Source: Spinacia oleracea
Lineage: Eukaryota > Streptophyta > Magnoliopsida > Caryophyllales > Amaranthaceae
Length of the DNA stretch: 64,000 bases
NCBI RefSeq assembly: GCF_020520425.1
Contig: NC_079488.1
Coordinates: forward strand, 30,371,247 to 30,435,246
Direction: 5' to 3'
Shown: in pieces, positions 1 through 11,665 of the stretch
How the letters are laid out: each line of letters begins with the position of its first letter
How positions within the stretch are numbered: position 1 is the stretch's first letter
The notes under the pieces: model-generated
The model's database searches: none
Seen by the model: only the letters and a program-made list of their open reading frames with translations
What the model was told of the DNA's origin: nothing
Position numbers and translations under genes: made by a program

Positions 1-1465
1 CCCACTTAAATCAATAAATTCATATGCTTTACTAATTTTAAACATAAAAATGTATTTCTAGTCTAACCGGAAACATACAAATTTAATTAAAATTTAAAGC
101 TCATATAAATTTATAATTGAATCCACTTATTTAATTTATGTTAGTTGAATATAACGAATTTAAATTAATTCAAGGTTTAATTTTAGTAAAATAATTAGTA
201 TAAATTAAAATTTATAATAATTATAATAATCAAAATTAAATCCCGAGAAAACAATTTAAATTATTAATTTTAAAATTAATTAAAATTACTCGAACTGAAA
301 ATCTCAAATTAAAATTTAAAACGCGACAATCGTAACACGACGAGCACTTGGGCTTGCGCCCAAGCCCCGTCGACTGTTCGTGTAGCAATACGCAAGCAGG
401 CCACGCTGCGCGCGCCCGCTCGCTCGTCGCGCCTGCTTCCCTCGCGTCTGCTTGCTTGCTGGGCGTGGCAGCGCGCGCTGTGGCGCAGCACGCTTGCTGC
501 CCACACGCGTCTGCCCGATGGCTTGCGCCTTGGCCGTTCGCCCTTGCCCACTCGCCCATATGCGCACAGCACTCGACACAGGGCAGCGTGCTGCCTTGTG
601 CTCGTGTGCCATGGCTCTTGCTCGTTGCATCGTACCGCATGGGCGACGAGCTCCCTTGCTCGTCGTCGCATGCCCGCACTATACAACACCCCTTAATGGT
701 AACACGTAGCGTCCATTCCTTTGTGCGTGCAAGTTTTATGAGCGAATTGCATAAAAATTTAAAAAATTTAATTTAAAATTAATGACAAATTAATGAATCA
801 TATTAATTTCATAATTTTAGGGCGAAAAATCAAAAATTTATTAATTAATTAATTTCCGATTAACATGGATTCAAATCTAGGTCATAAAAATTTAAAATTT
901 AACATAAATTGACAATTTTTATGGTGGATTTTAATCATTGGTACCTAATTAAATTATTAATTAATTATGAAAAACAAATCAATTCTAAATTATTTGAATT
1001 TCAACAAATTAATCATAATTACAAATTAGGTTGTATAATTAATAAGTCTACGCATTCATAATTGTTAAACATATACTGTAGGTCAATCATAAACTCAAGA
1101 TTTATCAACAAGAATCGCAAATACTTAATTTAACATCTTAAATTTACAAACTTTTGCGTTCGAAAAACTAAAACCTCCGAAAAGTCATAGTTAGACTTCG
1201 AATTTGGGAATTCTGGGTTCGGCCGAAAATTTCTATTTTCGTCAAAATTTTAGAATGCCTTTTACATGCGGAATTGACACAAAAATCACTCGATTTGGAT
1301 GAGTAACGAAGAAACTGCCGAAAAACTGCGTACATATAATTAAATAAACGCAATTTGCAATTAATTACGAAAATTAATCACCCTTTAATTCTTTGCAAAT
1401 TTGTAAAATTTAACCATGTTCATGCAATTTAGATTATGAAAATAATAAGAGGCTCGTGATACCAC
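1..1465 (-). mobile_element. Sirevirus-like copia element, untranslated leader (partial)
   Basis: This lies internal to the LTR at 1466-2843 when read on the minus strand, beginning with the primer-binding site at 1450-1465 and running off the left edge. No gag or pol reading frame is visible, so the coding part is presumably outside the window. Most of it is very AT-rich, but about 330-700 is a sharply GC-rich block. The overlapping ORFs in that block on both strands come from its composition (Ala, Arg and Cys-rich, no family resemblance) and are not called as genes. Confidence 0.55.
1450..1465 (-). other. Primer-binding site, initiator tRNA-Met type
   Basis: Read on the minus strand the sequence directly after the LTR is GTGGTATCACGAGCC. 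Plant copia PBSs complementary to initiator tRNA-Met normally read TGGTATCAGAGCC, so this is a match with one inserted C. Its place one base after the LTR-ending CA fixes the orientation of the element as minus. Confidence 0.6.
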
Positions 1466-2843
1466 TGTTTGGTTATGATACATATGAATAAATCATAAAT
1501 CATGCGGAAAAACCATAAAGCCAGGAAACATATTATTTACACATAATCATATAGCATAATTTAGATGCATACACTTTGTAGCGTGCCCTCCCTAGCTGCG
1601 TCCGAACCGAACAAGAACAAGTCTTTAGGACTCCAAGTGTCGTCCCTCCGTAGATAGTCCACAGCACGTCCGGATCCGCCTTAAGCTTGACCAACTAGAA
1701 TCGCCCTTAAGGTTACTAGGATTTTCGGCTATTTGGGTTGCAAGTGTTTGGCTGATTTTTGCTTGAAAATCTTACCTTTTGAATACTTCAAATCTCGATA
1801 TAAATATGTGACCCTAGGCACCTATTTATAGAGTTTATGGAAAGGAATTATAATCCTACTAGGATATGGATTTATTAATTAGAATCTTATTAGAACTCTA
1901 AATAATAAATTTGGTCTTTTAGGATTAGGATTTAATCAATGCACGAATTCCGATAGGATTAGGATTCGTTACGAACATGAGCGTCGCACGACCACGAGGG
2001 AAGCACACACCACGCAGGCCTTGCGGCCCACACGCATGAGCGCTGCCTCGCAGCCCACGAGCACGCTCAGCGCGCGCGCCAGCAGCCTTGCTGGGCCTGG
2101 CGAGGCTTGTGGCCTTCGTGTTGGGCGCTCGGCTTGCTGGGCGTGCGCCTGGCTTCGTGTTGGGCCTTCGTCTAGCAAGCCTCGTCCGATGCTAATTCGT
2201 ACGATGCGCTTCCGATTAAATTCTCGGTTCCGGAATTCATTTCCGATACGAACAATATTTAATATTTCCGATTCCGGAATTAATTTCCGTTTCGAACAAA
2301 TATTTAATATTTCCGTTTCCGGAATTATTTTCCGATTCCGATAATATTTCCGATTCTGACAATATTTCTGTTTCCGGCAATATTTTCGATTCCGGCAATA
2401 TTTCCATTTCCGATAATATTTTCCGATACGTACAATGTTTCCGTTTCCGGCAACATCTACGACTTGGATAATATTTATATTTCCGATACGATCCATATTT
2501 CCGTTTCCGGCAATATCATCGTTTCCGGAGTATTCATTTCTTGCTTATGACGATCTCAGCTCCCACTGAAACCAAGATCTGTCGATTCCGAATATCCATA
2601 GATGGAGTATTTAATTCCATTAAATACTTGATCCGTTTACGTACTATTTGTGTGACCCTACGGGTTCAGTCAAGAGTAAGCTGTGGATTAATATAATTAA
2701 TTCCACTTGAACTGAAGCGGCCTCTAGCTAGGCATTCAGCTCACTTGATCTCACTGAATTATTAACTTGTTAATTAATACTGAACCGCATTTATTAGACT
2801 TAATATTATATGCATACTTGGACCAAGGGCACTATTTCCTTCA
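1466..2843 (-). mobile_element. LTR of a Sirevirus-like copia retrotransposon
   Basis: On the minus strand the LTR starts TGAAGGAAATAGTGCC at 2843 and ends AACCAAACA at 1466, giving the canonical TG...CA ends and 1378 bp. A TATA box (TATAAATA, 1823-1830) faces the interior. About 2200-2530 holds many short degenerate repeats of the type CGGAAATATT. I recognise the first 300 bases as a copia LTR widespread in Caryophyllales, from memory. A GC-rich block at about 1975-2200 resembles in composition the one in the leader. The other LTR is outside the window, so whether this is a full element or a fragment cannot be seen. Confidence 0.75.
1823..1830 (-). promoter_or_regulatory. TATA box of the copia LTR
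   Basis: TATAAATA followed by GG on the minus strand, inside the LTR and pointing toward the PBS, as expected for the U3/R boundary. Confidence 0.5.
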
Positions 2844-4662
2844 GTTAAGTGTCCATAGAATCATGTGATATAGAACAGATGACACCAAATAATCTACACA
2901 TTCTGCACAGGAACGAGATCCACAATGGCCACTAGTACGTCTATCATGTAAAATACTCCACCAGGGCACCAGGCACCAGCCATAATCCTATATAATAATA
3001 AGAATGTCAATATTAATGAAAGACCTTCAAAACCGGCCTCATATAAGAATTCTCATTCACTCCCTCCAAAACCCCATTTATACCTCTAGATTTTAAATTT
3101 TAAACACCAAAATTCACTTTTATTATAATTGATTATTGAACTACTTCACATAACAATCAATTTCCCAGAAACAAAAAACCGACTTATATTTTCTCTCAAC
3201 CCAGAAATGGAAAACCAACTTCTCTATCATACCTAGGAACCCACGAATGCCATGAGCCCATGACATGCACTCATTTCCAACTACCACCTTGGTCTTATCA
3301 CTTGAAATAACACTAACATGCAAACAGCTAACACAAGCCCAACATTGCATCTTTGGATCACCATCAGCGCAATGTCTATTGATTTACGTTTGCCTATTCA
3401 GGTTAACATAAGTTTTTTCTATTTTCTTCTTTTTTTGACGGGTTGTTAACATAAGTTATTTGCTTAGTAAGTTATATATTGGTTTTGTTTCAGGGTTTTG
3501 TTGTATTTAGTTTATGGTTGTCCTCCATCTTCAATACAAGCGCACAAGTGGTACTACACTTTTATCAAATCTTTCCTTAATTTTTTTTTTTTGGGACATT
3601 TTGAAGTATTAATTCTAATGGAGTAGGGTGGAATATACGTCTGGGTTAATTCCAATTTGCCACCAACTCCCAAAATCATATTGTTCTCTAAACTAATGTA
3701 CCACCCTTTTCTTTAATGTTGATTAAATAGTTTGTTGTGCTCTATGTTTGTTTATTTATTTGAGTTAGGACCCCGCATAAGGGAATGCTTCAAATTAACA
3801 CTACTGCACTAGGATATGACTATCAATGATATGACGAGGCTGATCTCATCTATATTTATCTTTGCAACCCTTTTCTCAATTTTAAGAATTTTGTAGATTC
3901 CAACAATTATAAATCGATAGGGGATCCGTACACCTATTACGAGAATTTAATTCTAGAAACCATTCCTTGATAAAGGAAATATATTTTGTTACGGAAAGAT
4001 TTAGTAAGTTAAAAAGAAATTTTTTTAAAAAATAAAAAAATAAAAATAAACTGAACATCAAGACACTAGCAAAAAGTACTCTATAGATAAACATAGTTTT
4101 GATAGATGCAAAATGTTATTATTAATCCTTCCCTTTTCTAAAAGATTAGTTAATTAACAATCTTTATTTTATATATCCCGTGCTAATGCACTTCTGTTTG
4201 GTACGGCTATAGTTTTTTAATTTTTTTTTCCCATTGGGAAAAGTTGGAAAATAATTATTAATAAATCACCCTATCAACTGTACAACAATAATATCAGTAT
4301 ATTTATGTTGAAATTTGAAAATAACTTTAAACATCGATGAACATGAATTTTTTTGTCTAATTTACTACGTAGTCATATGAACGTTTTGGTACTAACTAGT
4401 TAGTGGCCCGGGCGATGCTCTAGAGACCGAAGTGTTGCATATAATTTAATTTTTTTTATTCATTTCAAATTTACTTATAATTTCTTTATATATGCAATTT
4501 GAGAATAATATGAATTTCATTATATATGCAGTTTAAGAATAAAATTGGTTAACCAACAATTGTTGAACTAAATTTTTGTTTATTTGTATAAAACTTTATT
4601 TTTGTACTATTTTACTTAAAACTTATATATATATATATTTTGTTGCTACGATAAACAATCAT
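2844..4662. other. Intergenic DNA, no supported gene
   Basis: AT-rich DNA with many poly-T and poly-A runs. A 69-codon minus-strand frame at 3141-3350 is Cys/Trp-rich and unrecognised. At about 4397-4420 there is CTAGTTAGTGGCCCGGGC, which could be a decayed Helitron 3' end in minus orientation, but no matching 5' end was found. Confidence 0.4.
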
Positions 4663-4718
4663 GCGTGCATATGACATGGTGCGTGCATATGACATAGATT
4701 GCGTGCATATGACATGGT
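4663..4718. repeat. Three tandem copies of an 18-20 bp unit
   Basis: GCGTGCATATGACATGGT occurs at 4663-4680 and 4701-4718, with a 20-bp variant between them at 4681-4700. A related inverted piece (GCCATGTCACATGCC) follows at 4726-4740. Confidence 0.85.
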
Positions 4719-4784
4719 GCTAGATGCCATGTCACATGCCAACTCATCGTGACACATAGAAAGTTATCATAGATTGCCATGGAG

Positions 4785-4788
<4 letters not shown>

Positions 4789-4847
<59 letters not shown>
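4789..4847. repeat. (TA)n microsatellite
   Basis: About 29 uninterrupted TA units. The ORF crossing it (poly Ile-Tyr) is an artefact. Confidence 0.95.
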
Positions 4848-4849
<2 letters not shown>

Positions 4850-6239
4850 TAATGTTCTACTCCCTTCTACTTAAAAAAGCCGAACGCCCCTGTTATTTTG
4901 GAGGAAGTAAAAACACATATCTGATATGTGTGTCCAAATACATATCAGAACATAAGACAAAATAGGAAAAAGGACAAAAAAAAAATTAAATGGTACTTTT
5001 CTAAACACAAATGGTACTTTTTTTTACAGAATGGTATTAGAATGGTACTTTTTTTACATGAATGGTACTTCCTTTTTTGTCTTTTAGCTGTTTGTCTTTT
5101 AGTTGATATGTGTTTGTTGTTGCATGCCCGATATCCGCCTCGACGCACTCGTTATTTTGTCGTAATTTTCTGTTCCATTTTCGCCCCTCCCATTAAATAA
5201 ACAATTAAACCCATTAGAACAATCCAGAAATTGAGCGTTTCTCTTACTCTCTCTGTCATATTACCTCTTCATTTTCTCCCTCACCTTCATCTCAAAACCA
5301 ACCATCGTCAGTGATGGCAAGAAAAACTCATCAAGGTAATTATACTTTATTACTCAACTTTAAATCTGTTGTATATTAACCTTATTCCTTTCATATTTCG
5401 TTCATTGATTAGAGTTTTGGATTGGTGTTTGGGATTAATTAATAAATAAACTCGCGTAATTGTCTAAAGTTCAAATAAAATTATGTTAATGGAGAAGAAA
5501 GAGGCGTGTAAATGGAAGGAGATTTTTGATTAAATCAGATGGTATTGCATTTGTACTTCTTAATTGAGATACTTGATTAAATTAGATGGTATTGTGTACT
5601 TAATTAAATCACAAAATATGTGACAACAAATAAGCGTGCATTTTTCTATGAATGTTTTGTAATATGTACTTGAATATTGAAATTAGGAGTCTTGAATCTC
5701 AAATAAGACCTTTTAATGTTAAAAAGGCCTCACCTTTAATGTGCTCCATAACTTGAAATTGATTCTAGTTTAAGGAAGTGATTAACAACCTTAAACATCA
5801 TTGAATCTTGAAAGTAGGACTTGCGTTTGAACACAAAAAATGAGGGTTCATGTGTTCTAGTTTGGAAAAGGGTTTGCACTTTTCCAAACATCCTTGGACT
5901 TGTATAAAGTTGGGGTTTTTGAAGATTTGAAGATGATTGTTGTAAGGAATACTTTTAAGAGTGAAAGCTTTAACTTACTAATCATGTTTTTTGAAATCAA
6001 AGCATAAAGATTGAAACTTGAAATTTGTAGAAGGAGTTTGGATGATCATTTGAGGGGGAATTTCAAGTATGAAATCCCCTCAAATATTACTTATTTTTTG
6101 ACATTTCCTAGTTCAAATGTGTGTATGAACAACATAAGAACATCATAGGAAAACTTGAAATAATAAAGATGGAAACTTTAATTAAATAATGAAAATTTGT
6201 ATTAGGGATTCGGAATTACCTATTTAGGATTAGATTAGC
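4848..6239. other. Intergenic DNA with a possible orphan first exon
   Basis: At 5314-5335 an ATG in a pyrimidine-rich 5'-leader-like context encodes MARKTHQ and is followed by a possible splice donor (AAG then GTAATT). No downstream exon could be identified in the AT-rich sequence that follows, so no gene is called. The rest shows no coding signal. Confidence 0.3.
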
Positions 6240-6936
6240 TTTCCGATTAGTGCTCCCAATTTCTTAAATGTTTGGAATTGTGAAAGAAATTGTAGATTAG
6301 AACTTGAATTTCGAGATTACGATGATATGTTGATAATCTTCACCCCCCAAATGCTTGGAAAATGGGGGTTTATATAAGGGATTAATCGGAAAAATTCCAA
6401 AAGCCAGTTGCGCCTGGCGCAGGTGTCGTGGCCTAGAATCCGCCAAAGCAAGAATGATGACGCCGTCCTTGCCCTTGTCTTGTATTGCTGTACCTTGGTA
6501 CGGATTGTACGACGTTGGCACATAGTGATTGCTTGGGGATTAAGGCTTGATTTGTGTCTAAAAACAAGTCGTTTTGAATTTTTATTTCGTGTTTGAACTC
6601 GGTTTTACCGGACGGGGCCCGACATGATCGGTTTTGTGGGTCGGCGCCTAAATTTGGATTGCTTAATGTCATTTTGACTGGAAAAGGTCTTGTAAGACCA
6701 ATGGAGATGTCCATTGGGTGAGATTGTGTTGATTTTGAAATTGAATTTTGGAAATTGAATTTTGGAAATTGAATTTTGTACCGAGTTCCATAATGGGAAC
6801 GGGCTCGGGAATTGGACTTTGGATTTTGGAATACATTTTAGCAATAGGGACTTCCGCACGGAGTTGTACCAACCATCTAGGAAGGATAATAGTATCGTCA
6901 TCATCCCATTAGGGAAGACACGATTTAGGTATCTAC
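6240..6936 (-). mobile_element. Decayed Tat-type LTR fragment
   Basis: On the minus strand it begins TGTAGATACCTAAATCG at 6936, resembling the TGTAGACACCTAC start of the Ogre-type LTRs further right. It has a TATA-like box (TATATAAA, 6369-6376) and, just upstream of it, a perfect GC-rich palindrome TGCGCCTGGCGCA at 6409-6421. The inner end and a PBS are not visible, so the left border is approximate and this may be a truncated solo LTR. Overlapping small ORFs on both strands are not supported. Confidence 0.4.
6735..6778. repeat. Short tandem repeat GAAATTGAATTTTG
   Basis: Three near-identical 14-15 bp copies in a row, inside the LTR fragment. Confidence 0.8.
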
Positions 6937-8578
6937 AGCAGCCAAGCTTTATCTACTTATATATCCCTGGGAAGATTACTTTTTGGAGTTTAAGAAACAC
7001 AATATGGGATTACCTCTTCTTTAAAATTAAAAATTAAAAAAATGAGGGGTGCATTTCGTTGTCTATGGAAATCTTACTTCCCAATTCATTTAGGGGTCGT
7101 TTGGTTGGACCATTTGGAATGGAGTGGGCCAACATTAAATAAAAGGAAGAGTGAAGGGTCAGCCATCCAAGAAATAAACAGTCAAACCCAATACAAGAAG
7201 TTGGTTATTAAACAACAAAGTTTGAGACTCAATCACGAGTAAGCACTTAAAATGTGTACGTGAGTTGAGGTTCATCCACATTGATATCTTGGAAGTAGTC
7301 TCAAGGGAGCAATTTGTAGGCACAGAAAATTTGTTAACGTGCCACGTTGAATATTATTTAGGTCAAAAGTCAAAGTATTGACTCGGTAATTATTTGACGG
7401 TCAATTAAATTAATTAATATGGGTTCATAAATAATCTAACTCATTTAAGTTATTTTAGCCCATTTATCTAATAGTTAAAATCCAACAAAACGGGTGAAAG
7501 TTATTTAATGGGTCATGACTACTAAGTCCAAACTATAAGGCCCAATGTACGTCAAAACCCTAAAAATCTCTATATCCTATAAATATAGCTCTTTACTTCA
7601 TTTGGAGGAGGAGGAGAAAAGACGGCAAAACCTAAAATACTCAAATCTCATCTGTAAATCTAATTTTCTTTTGCTAGGTAAACGAAATATTTAATTTCAA
7701 CATGTGTGGTTTGCCTAATTGCTTGAAGTCTTTAGAAATGGCAAATAAGTCTTTTTGTGAAACCATCTGTTCCGGTGTTGAAACAATGAGTTTCGTATTG
7801 AAGGCCCTTTCGTTGATGTGGAAGATCTTGTTTGATTGATTATGTGGAATCCAAATATACCTGCTTAATGATTAAATTACTAGTCTCGGGGGTGTTTCCG
7901 ACTAAAGCTCCTCCGATGCCTAAGTAAGCACTTGTTCGAATCTAGAGAGACTTCTCTAGAGAATTGTAAGTGTTAAGGCAATAAATTGGGCATACCTTGA
8001 TACATGCGCTTTGGCGGCATATATATATTGTTTGTGTAAGGAACGCTACTAGAGAATTTATTGCTAAGTGGGCCTTGGACCACTTGAATAAGGCATGAGC
8101 CAATGCTGAGTAGTGGGTAGGAGCTTTATGTTATGTTTGGCCGAGTAGGCTTTTGGGCAATAACCCCAATTAGGAGTCAACTGGATACCCAAACACCATC
8201 GAAGTTGCTTTAGTGTACACGGTTTTATATTTGACCTTTAAAAATTTCAAGCACCATTTCTTCCCATTGTTTCTCTTTCATTTTCACTCTACCGATCATG
8301 CCCGCACTTATTCACCAAAAGTCAAAATTATAAAAAAAAAAAACCAACAATTTTTGGCATTCAGACATGTGAAGGAGTGTGTATTCATCAAATTGCAAGT
8401 GTCTTCATCATATTGCAAATGTCAGTAAGATCTTCTTCAATAAGGCCAGCAGGCCGGGCCCTGGGAATAGGCCAAGAATGTGGTCGCCTAGGGCCTAAGA
8501 TCGGGAAGGGACTCAAAAACTAGTATGTTAAAAAACAGGATTAGTAAATAATCACGCAGACTTAAACATATATATTAA
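6937..8578. other. Unassigned DNA, possible further LTR debris
   Basis: No credible ORF. A TATA box (CCTATAAATATAG) lies near 7577-7590 on the plus strand, followed by a purine-rich leader-like stretch. The layout resembles an LTR promoter, but no TG...CA ends or PBS were found, so it is left unassigned. Confidence 0.3.
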
Positions 8579-8660
8579 ATTCTTTGGCGTAGTGGTCAGA
8601 CGCGGGTAAAAGAAAGAAGTAGTTCCGCGGGAGTTCGACTCAGTCGTTTTCCTGCAAATT
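8579..8660 (+). mobile_element. tRNA-derived SINE-like promoter region
   Basis: TTTGGCGTAGTGGTCAGACG resembles a Pol III A box and GAGTTCGACTC (about 8630-8640) a B box, with tRNA-like spacing. The sequence between cannot fold as a normal tRNA and there is no anticodon arm, so a functional tRNA is unlikely. A SINE head or tRNA relic is the better reading. The 3' end is not defined. Confidence 0.4.
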
Positions 8661-8738
8661 ATGTCTTTATTTTTTAAAACATTTGTATGATTTCCTTTAT
8701 GTGAACTATGAAGTACTTCGTTGTTTTTTTCTTACTTA

Positions 8739-9050
8739 CTCCCTCTGTCCCGGAATACTACACCGCTTTTTTTATAACACCGTCCGGGATTACTTGCACC
8801 GTTTCTATGAATGGTAAAATTTTATTAATATTATATCAACTATCCCCTTCACATGTCACTTTGTGGTCCCATGCACCCTCCTCCCTACGCCCTTACCCCC
8901 TTTAAAAAGTTGACACATATCCCTATCTATATTAAAAAAAATACCCTACGTACTATCAACTACCATCTAATTAAATAATAAGTCAATTACTCTGTATTAA
9001 ACTCTGTGTCGTTCAAAATGCGCGGTTCAAGTATTCCAGGAGGGATGGAG
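8739..9050. mobile_element. Stowaway MITE (312 bp)
   Basis: Starts CTCCCTCTGTCCCGGAATAC and ends with the inverted AGTATTCCAGGAGGGATGGAG-type sequence. It is flanked by TA on both sides (8737-8738 and 9051-9052). These ends and the TA duplication are diagnostic of Stowaway (Tc1/mariner-related) MITEs. Non-coding. Confidence 0.9.
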
Positions 9051-9191
9051 TATATTTTAATTTTAATTTTTTTTCTTCTTTGTCATTTTGTGCCTTTTCT
9101 TTTTTGTTTTTCATATGCCTTGTGTATTTGAGTAGTATCAAATTATTGATTTATTGGAAGGCAAATAATAAGTCCCATAGTTAGACATATA

Positions 9192-9473
9192 GTCCCTCCG
9201 TATTTATTTAAGAGATACACTTGGTCGGGCACGGGTATTAAGAAAAAGAATTGAATGAAATAAAGTATTAAAACAAGTGGGGTTGAATAGATATTTTAAT
9301 AAGAAAAACAAGTGGGGACCATGTCATTTTAGAGAGTGGGAGTGGGGGTGGGGTATAGATATATTATTTAATTTGATGGTGGGGTTGATAAGTTACTAAA
9401 AATGGCAAGTGTATATCTTAAATAAATACGGCCGGAAAAAGCAAGTGTATCTCTTAAATAAATACAGAGGGAG
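9192..9473. mobile_element. Stowaway MITE (282 bp), same family as 52272-52553
   Basis: Starts GTCCCTCCGTATTTATTTAA and ends TTAAATAAATACAGAGGGAG, flanked by TA (9190-9191, 9474-9475). A copy of the same length and internal sequence sits at 52272-52553. Confidence 0.9.
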
Positions 9474-9706
9474 TAATTTTTACTTATAGTCTGCAGAATT
9501 TTGCAAATTAAATTGGCCGTGCTAGTTTTGACTATGACTAACATTGTTTAAAGATGTTTTAGTGTATAGTTAGACATATATACCTCACATATAGTCATCA
9601 AAATAGACATATATTCACTCCCCTTTTATACACATTCTCCTTTTTTGTCTTGATACATATTTGGCAAAGAGCAACTGTAAATACAATTTTTGAAACGGAA
9701 GTAGTA

Positions 9707-11442
9707 CCCCATTCGTTCCTAAATACGCCTGTTTTTAAAAATAGCTTTCCTTTATAAGTGTCTTATTCTTATTTTTTAACATACAATTTTCTCACATTTC
9801 CATAAATCATGCCTACTTTTTCTTACATTTTTTCCACTTTTCAATCCCCACATCTACTTTTATTGGTACTATATGAATAAACGATGAGTAAACTATACTG
9901 GAGGTCCCTAAACTTTGGCAAAAGGAGCAGTTAAGTCCCTCAAGTTTCAAAAGGAGCATTTTAGTCCCTCAAAATGGATGGAATCATCTACTTTTGTTAA
10001 CACCGTTTCATTTTCCGTTAAGTTCAATAAAATAATAATAAAACCGCTTTAAAGAAAAGGAAAATTAATTTACACGTGTATAAATAAATGAAAACAACTG
10101 ATTTTAATTATGACTTAGCTTTTTCAACTTACTTAGCTTTTTCATATGGCTTTTTCTCCATTTACACGTTTCACCCTTTATATTCCCTTTTCTAGGTTTT
10201 TCCACAACTCTTCCTAATCAAATCGAATTTAGTGAGTAACCCAAGCAAATTTACTTTAAATTTTCAGCAATTATCGCCATAAACTTCAGCTAATTGTTGT
10301 TCTTCCACAACTCTAAAGTTTCAAATTCTCTTCTCCCAGATGTCTGCTACTACCACTAGTTCTTCTTCTACCTTTTTCTCTCTCTTTCTCTCTCCTCTTT
10401 TATTATGGGATACTGTTGAAAGTGATCTTTAAAGGTGCACGATTATTGTGATCTCAAGCTCAAGTTGATAGATGATTGATGGTGATCATGATGAGGATCA
10501 ACGATGATGCAGAGTAGCAGTGAAGAAACCAATCAACCATGGGATTTTTCCCTACTTGCAGCCACGAAATACCGAAGAAGAAGAGGAGTAAACTAAGATG
10601 GTTCGAGACTTTGAGTAAGAATTAAGAGGCGGAGGAAATTAAACCCCCTTTCAGGAAATCAGCCAAGAGGTGTCCAGAGCTTGTCTAAGCCCACTCAGAG
10701 GCTCCGATTGAAAATTCGGAGTCGGGCCCTGTTGTTAAGGAACATCCAGCAAGGTGCTTTGTTTTTGTGGTTGTGAGTATTGGTTCTCGATCGATCGATC
10801 GACTTGCTGATTAAACATGAGATTGAAGATGATGATGATGCATGGAGTTTATGGGTTTGAGCTCGGATGAATTTTACCGGAAATGTAAGTTACTTGGGTG
10901 TGCACACAAGGTGTTTGATAAATTGTCTCTGAGAAATGTTGTTGATTAACCTATGCTTGTTGGGTGTGTTAATTTGGGGGATTTGATTAGTAGGAAGCGT
11001 TGATCCTTTATTTTATTTTATTAAGTGTTGAATAATTTGGGTACAAATTGCTTTGTTAAATACTTTGAACTGCTACTTTGAACTTAAAAGGGTTTCCCTT
11101 TATTTAATTATTGTTAATATGTAAAAGTAACTGTTATTTTGTCCTTTTCTGCCTTTTATATTAATTTGCCTTTATTTTTAATTCATTTAACAGACGTTAG
11201 TAACAGAAGTCAAAAAGCAGCGGTTTCCATCCATTTTGAGGGACCTAAATGCTCCTTTTGAAACTTGAGGGACCTAACTGCTCATTTTGACAAAGTTTAG
11301 GGACCTCCAGACCTATTTACTCAATAAACGATTATCTACTTTATCTTTTCCCTAAAGAACATTCTCATTTAATCATTTTTTTTCTTACACATTTCTCTTT
11401 TTTTCTTAAACACATACGTAGTACGGAGTATTTAGGAAGGGG
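9707..11442. mobile_element. Stowaway-like MITE split by a MULE
   Basis: The left part (9707-9885) starts CCCCATTCGTTCCTAAATAC and the right part (11333-11442) ends GGAGTATTTAGGAAGGGG, which are inverted copies. TA flanks both ends (9705-9706, 11443-11444). With the inserted MULE and one target copy removed the MITE is close to 290 bp, similar to the other Stowaways here. Confidence 0.75.
9886..11322. mobile_element. Non-autonomous MULE inserted in a Stowaway
   Basis: Long terminal inverted repeats of about 95 bp (9886-9980 and 11227-11322) both contain the GGAGGTCCCTAAACTTTG-type motif. A perfect 10-bp target duplication AATAAACGAT lies at 9876-9885 and 11323-11332. Long TIRs with a 9-11 bp duplication are the signature of Mutator-like elements. 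No transposase is encoded. The interior (about 10200-10900) has gene-like patches, including an ATG at 10340 followed by a Ser/Thr-rich frame of about 30 codons, and could be captured host DNA, but none was recognised. Confidence 0.85.
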
Positions 11443-11665
11443 TAGTAGTAAAGTAGCCAAAACATGCTAACCGTAAAGCAAACGAACAATTTATTATTCA
11501 ATCCGTACAATGAAACAATCGAAAGAACACATACCCTATAGTATTTGGTACATAAGTTTGATCTCTAGCTATTTTGCTAGTCGTACTAATTACACATTGA
11601 TCAGTTGAAGCATAACGGACGTACTAATTAACCTAACAAGAATGAATTACTGATCGATAGATGAA

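Noticed and set aside
236..776. Five overlapping ORFs on both strands
   Set aside because: They all sit on one GC-rich block of a retroelement leader, are Ala/Arg/Cys-rich and show no domain. Open frames in all phases follow from composition.
1969..2496. 175-codon minus-strand ORF
   Set aside because: Inside the copia LTR. Its protein is a repetitive Lys/Tyr/Arg sequence made by the CGGAAATATT repeats.
4774..4965. ORF with a poly Ile-Tyr stretch
   Set aside because: Translation of the (TA)n microsatellite.
8579..8660. Functional tRNA gene
   Set aside because: A and B boxes are present, but no cloverleaf or anticodon arm could be drawn.
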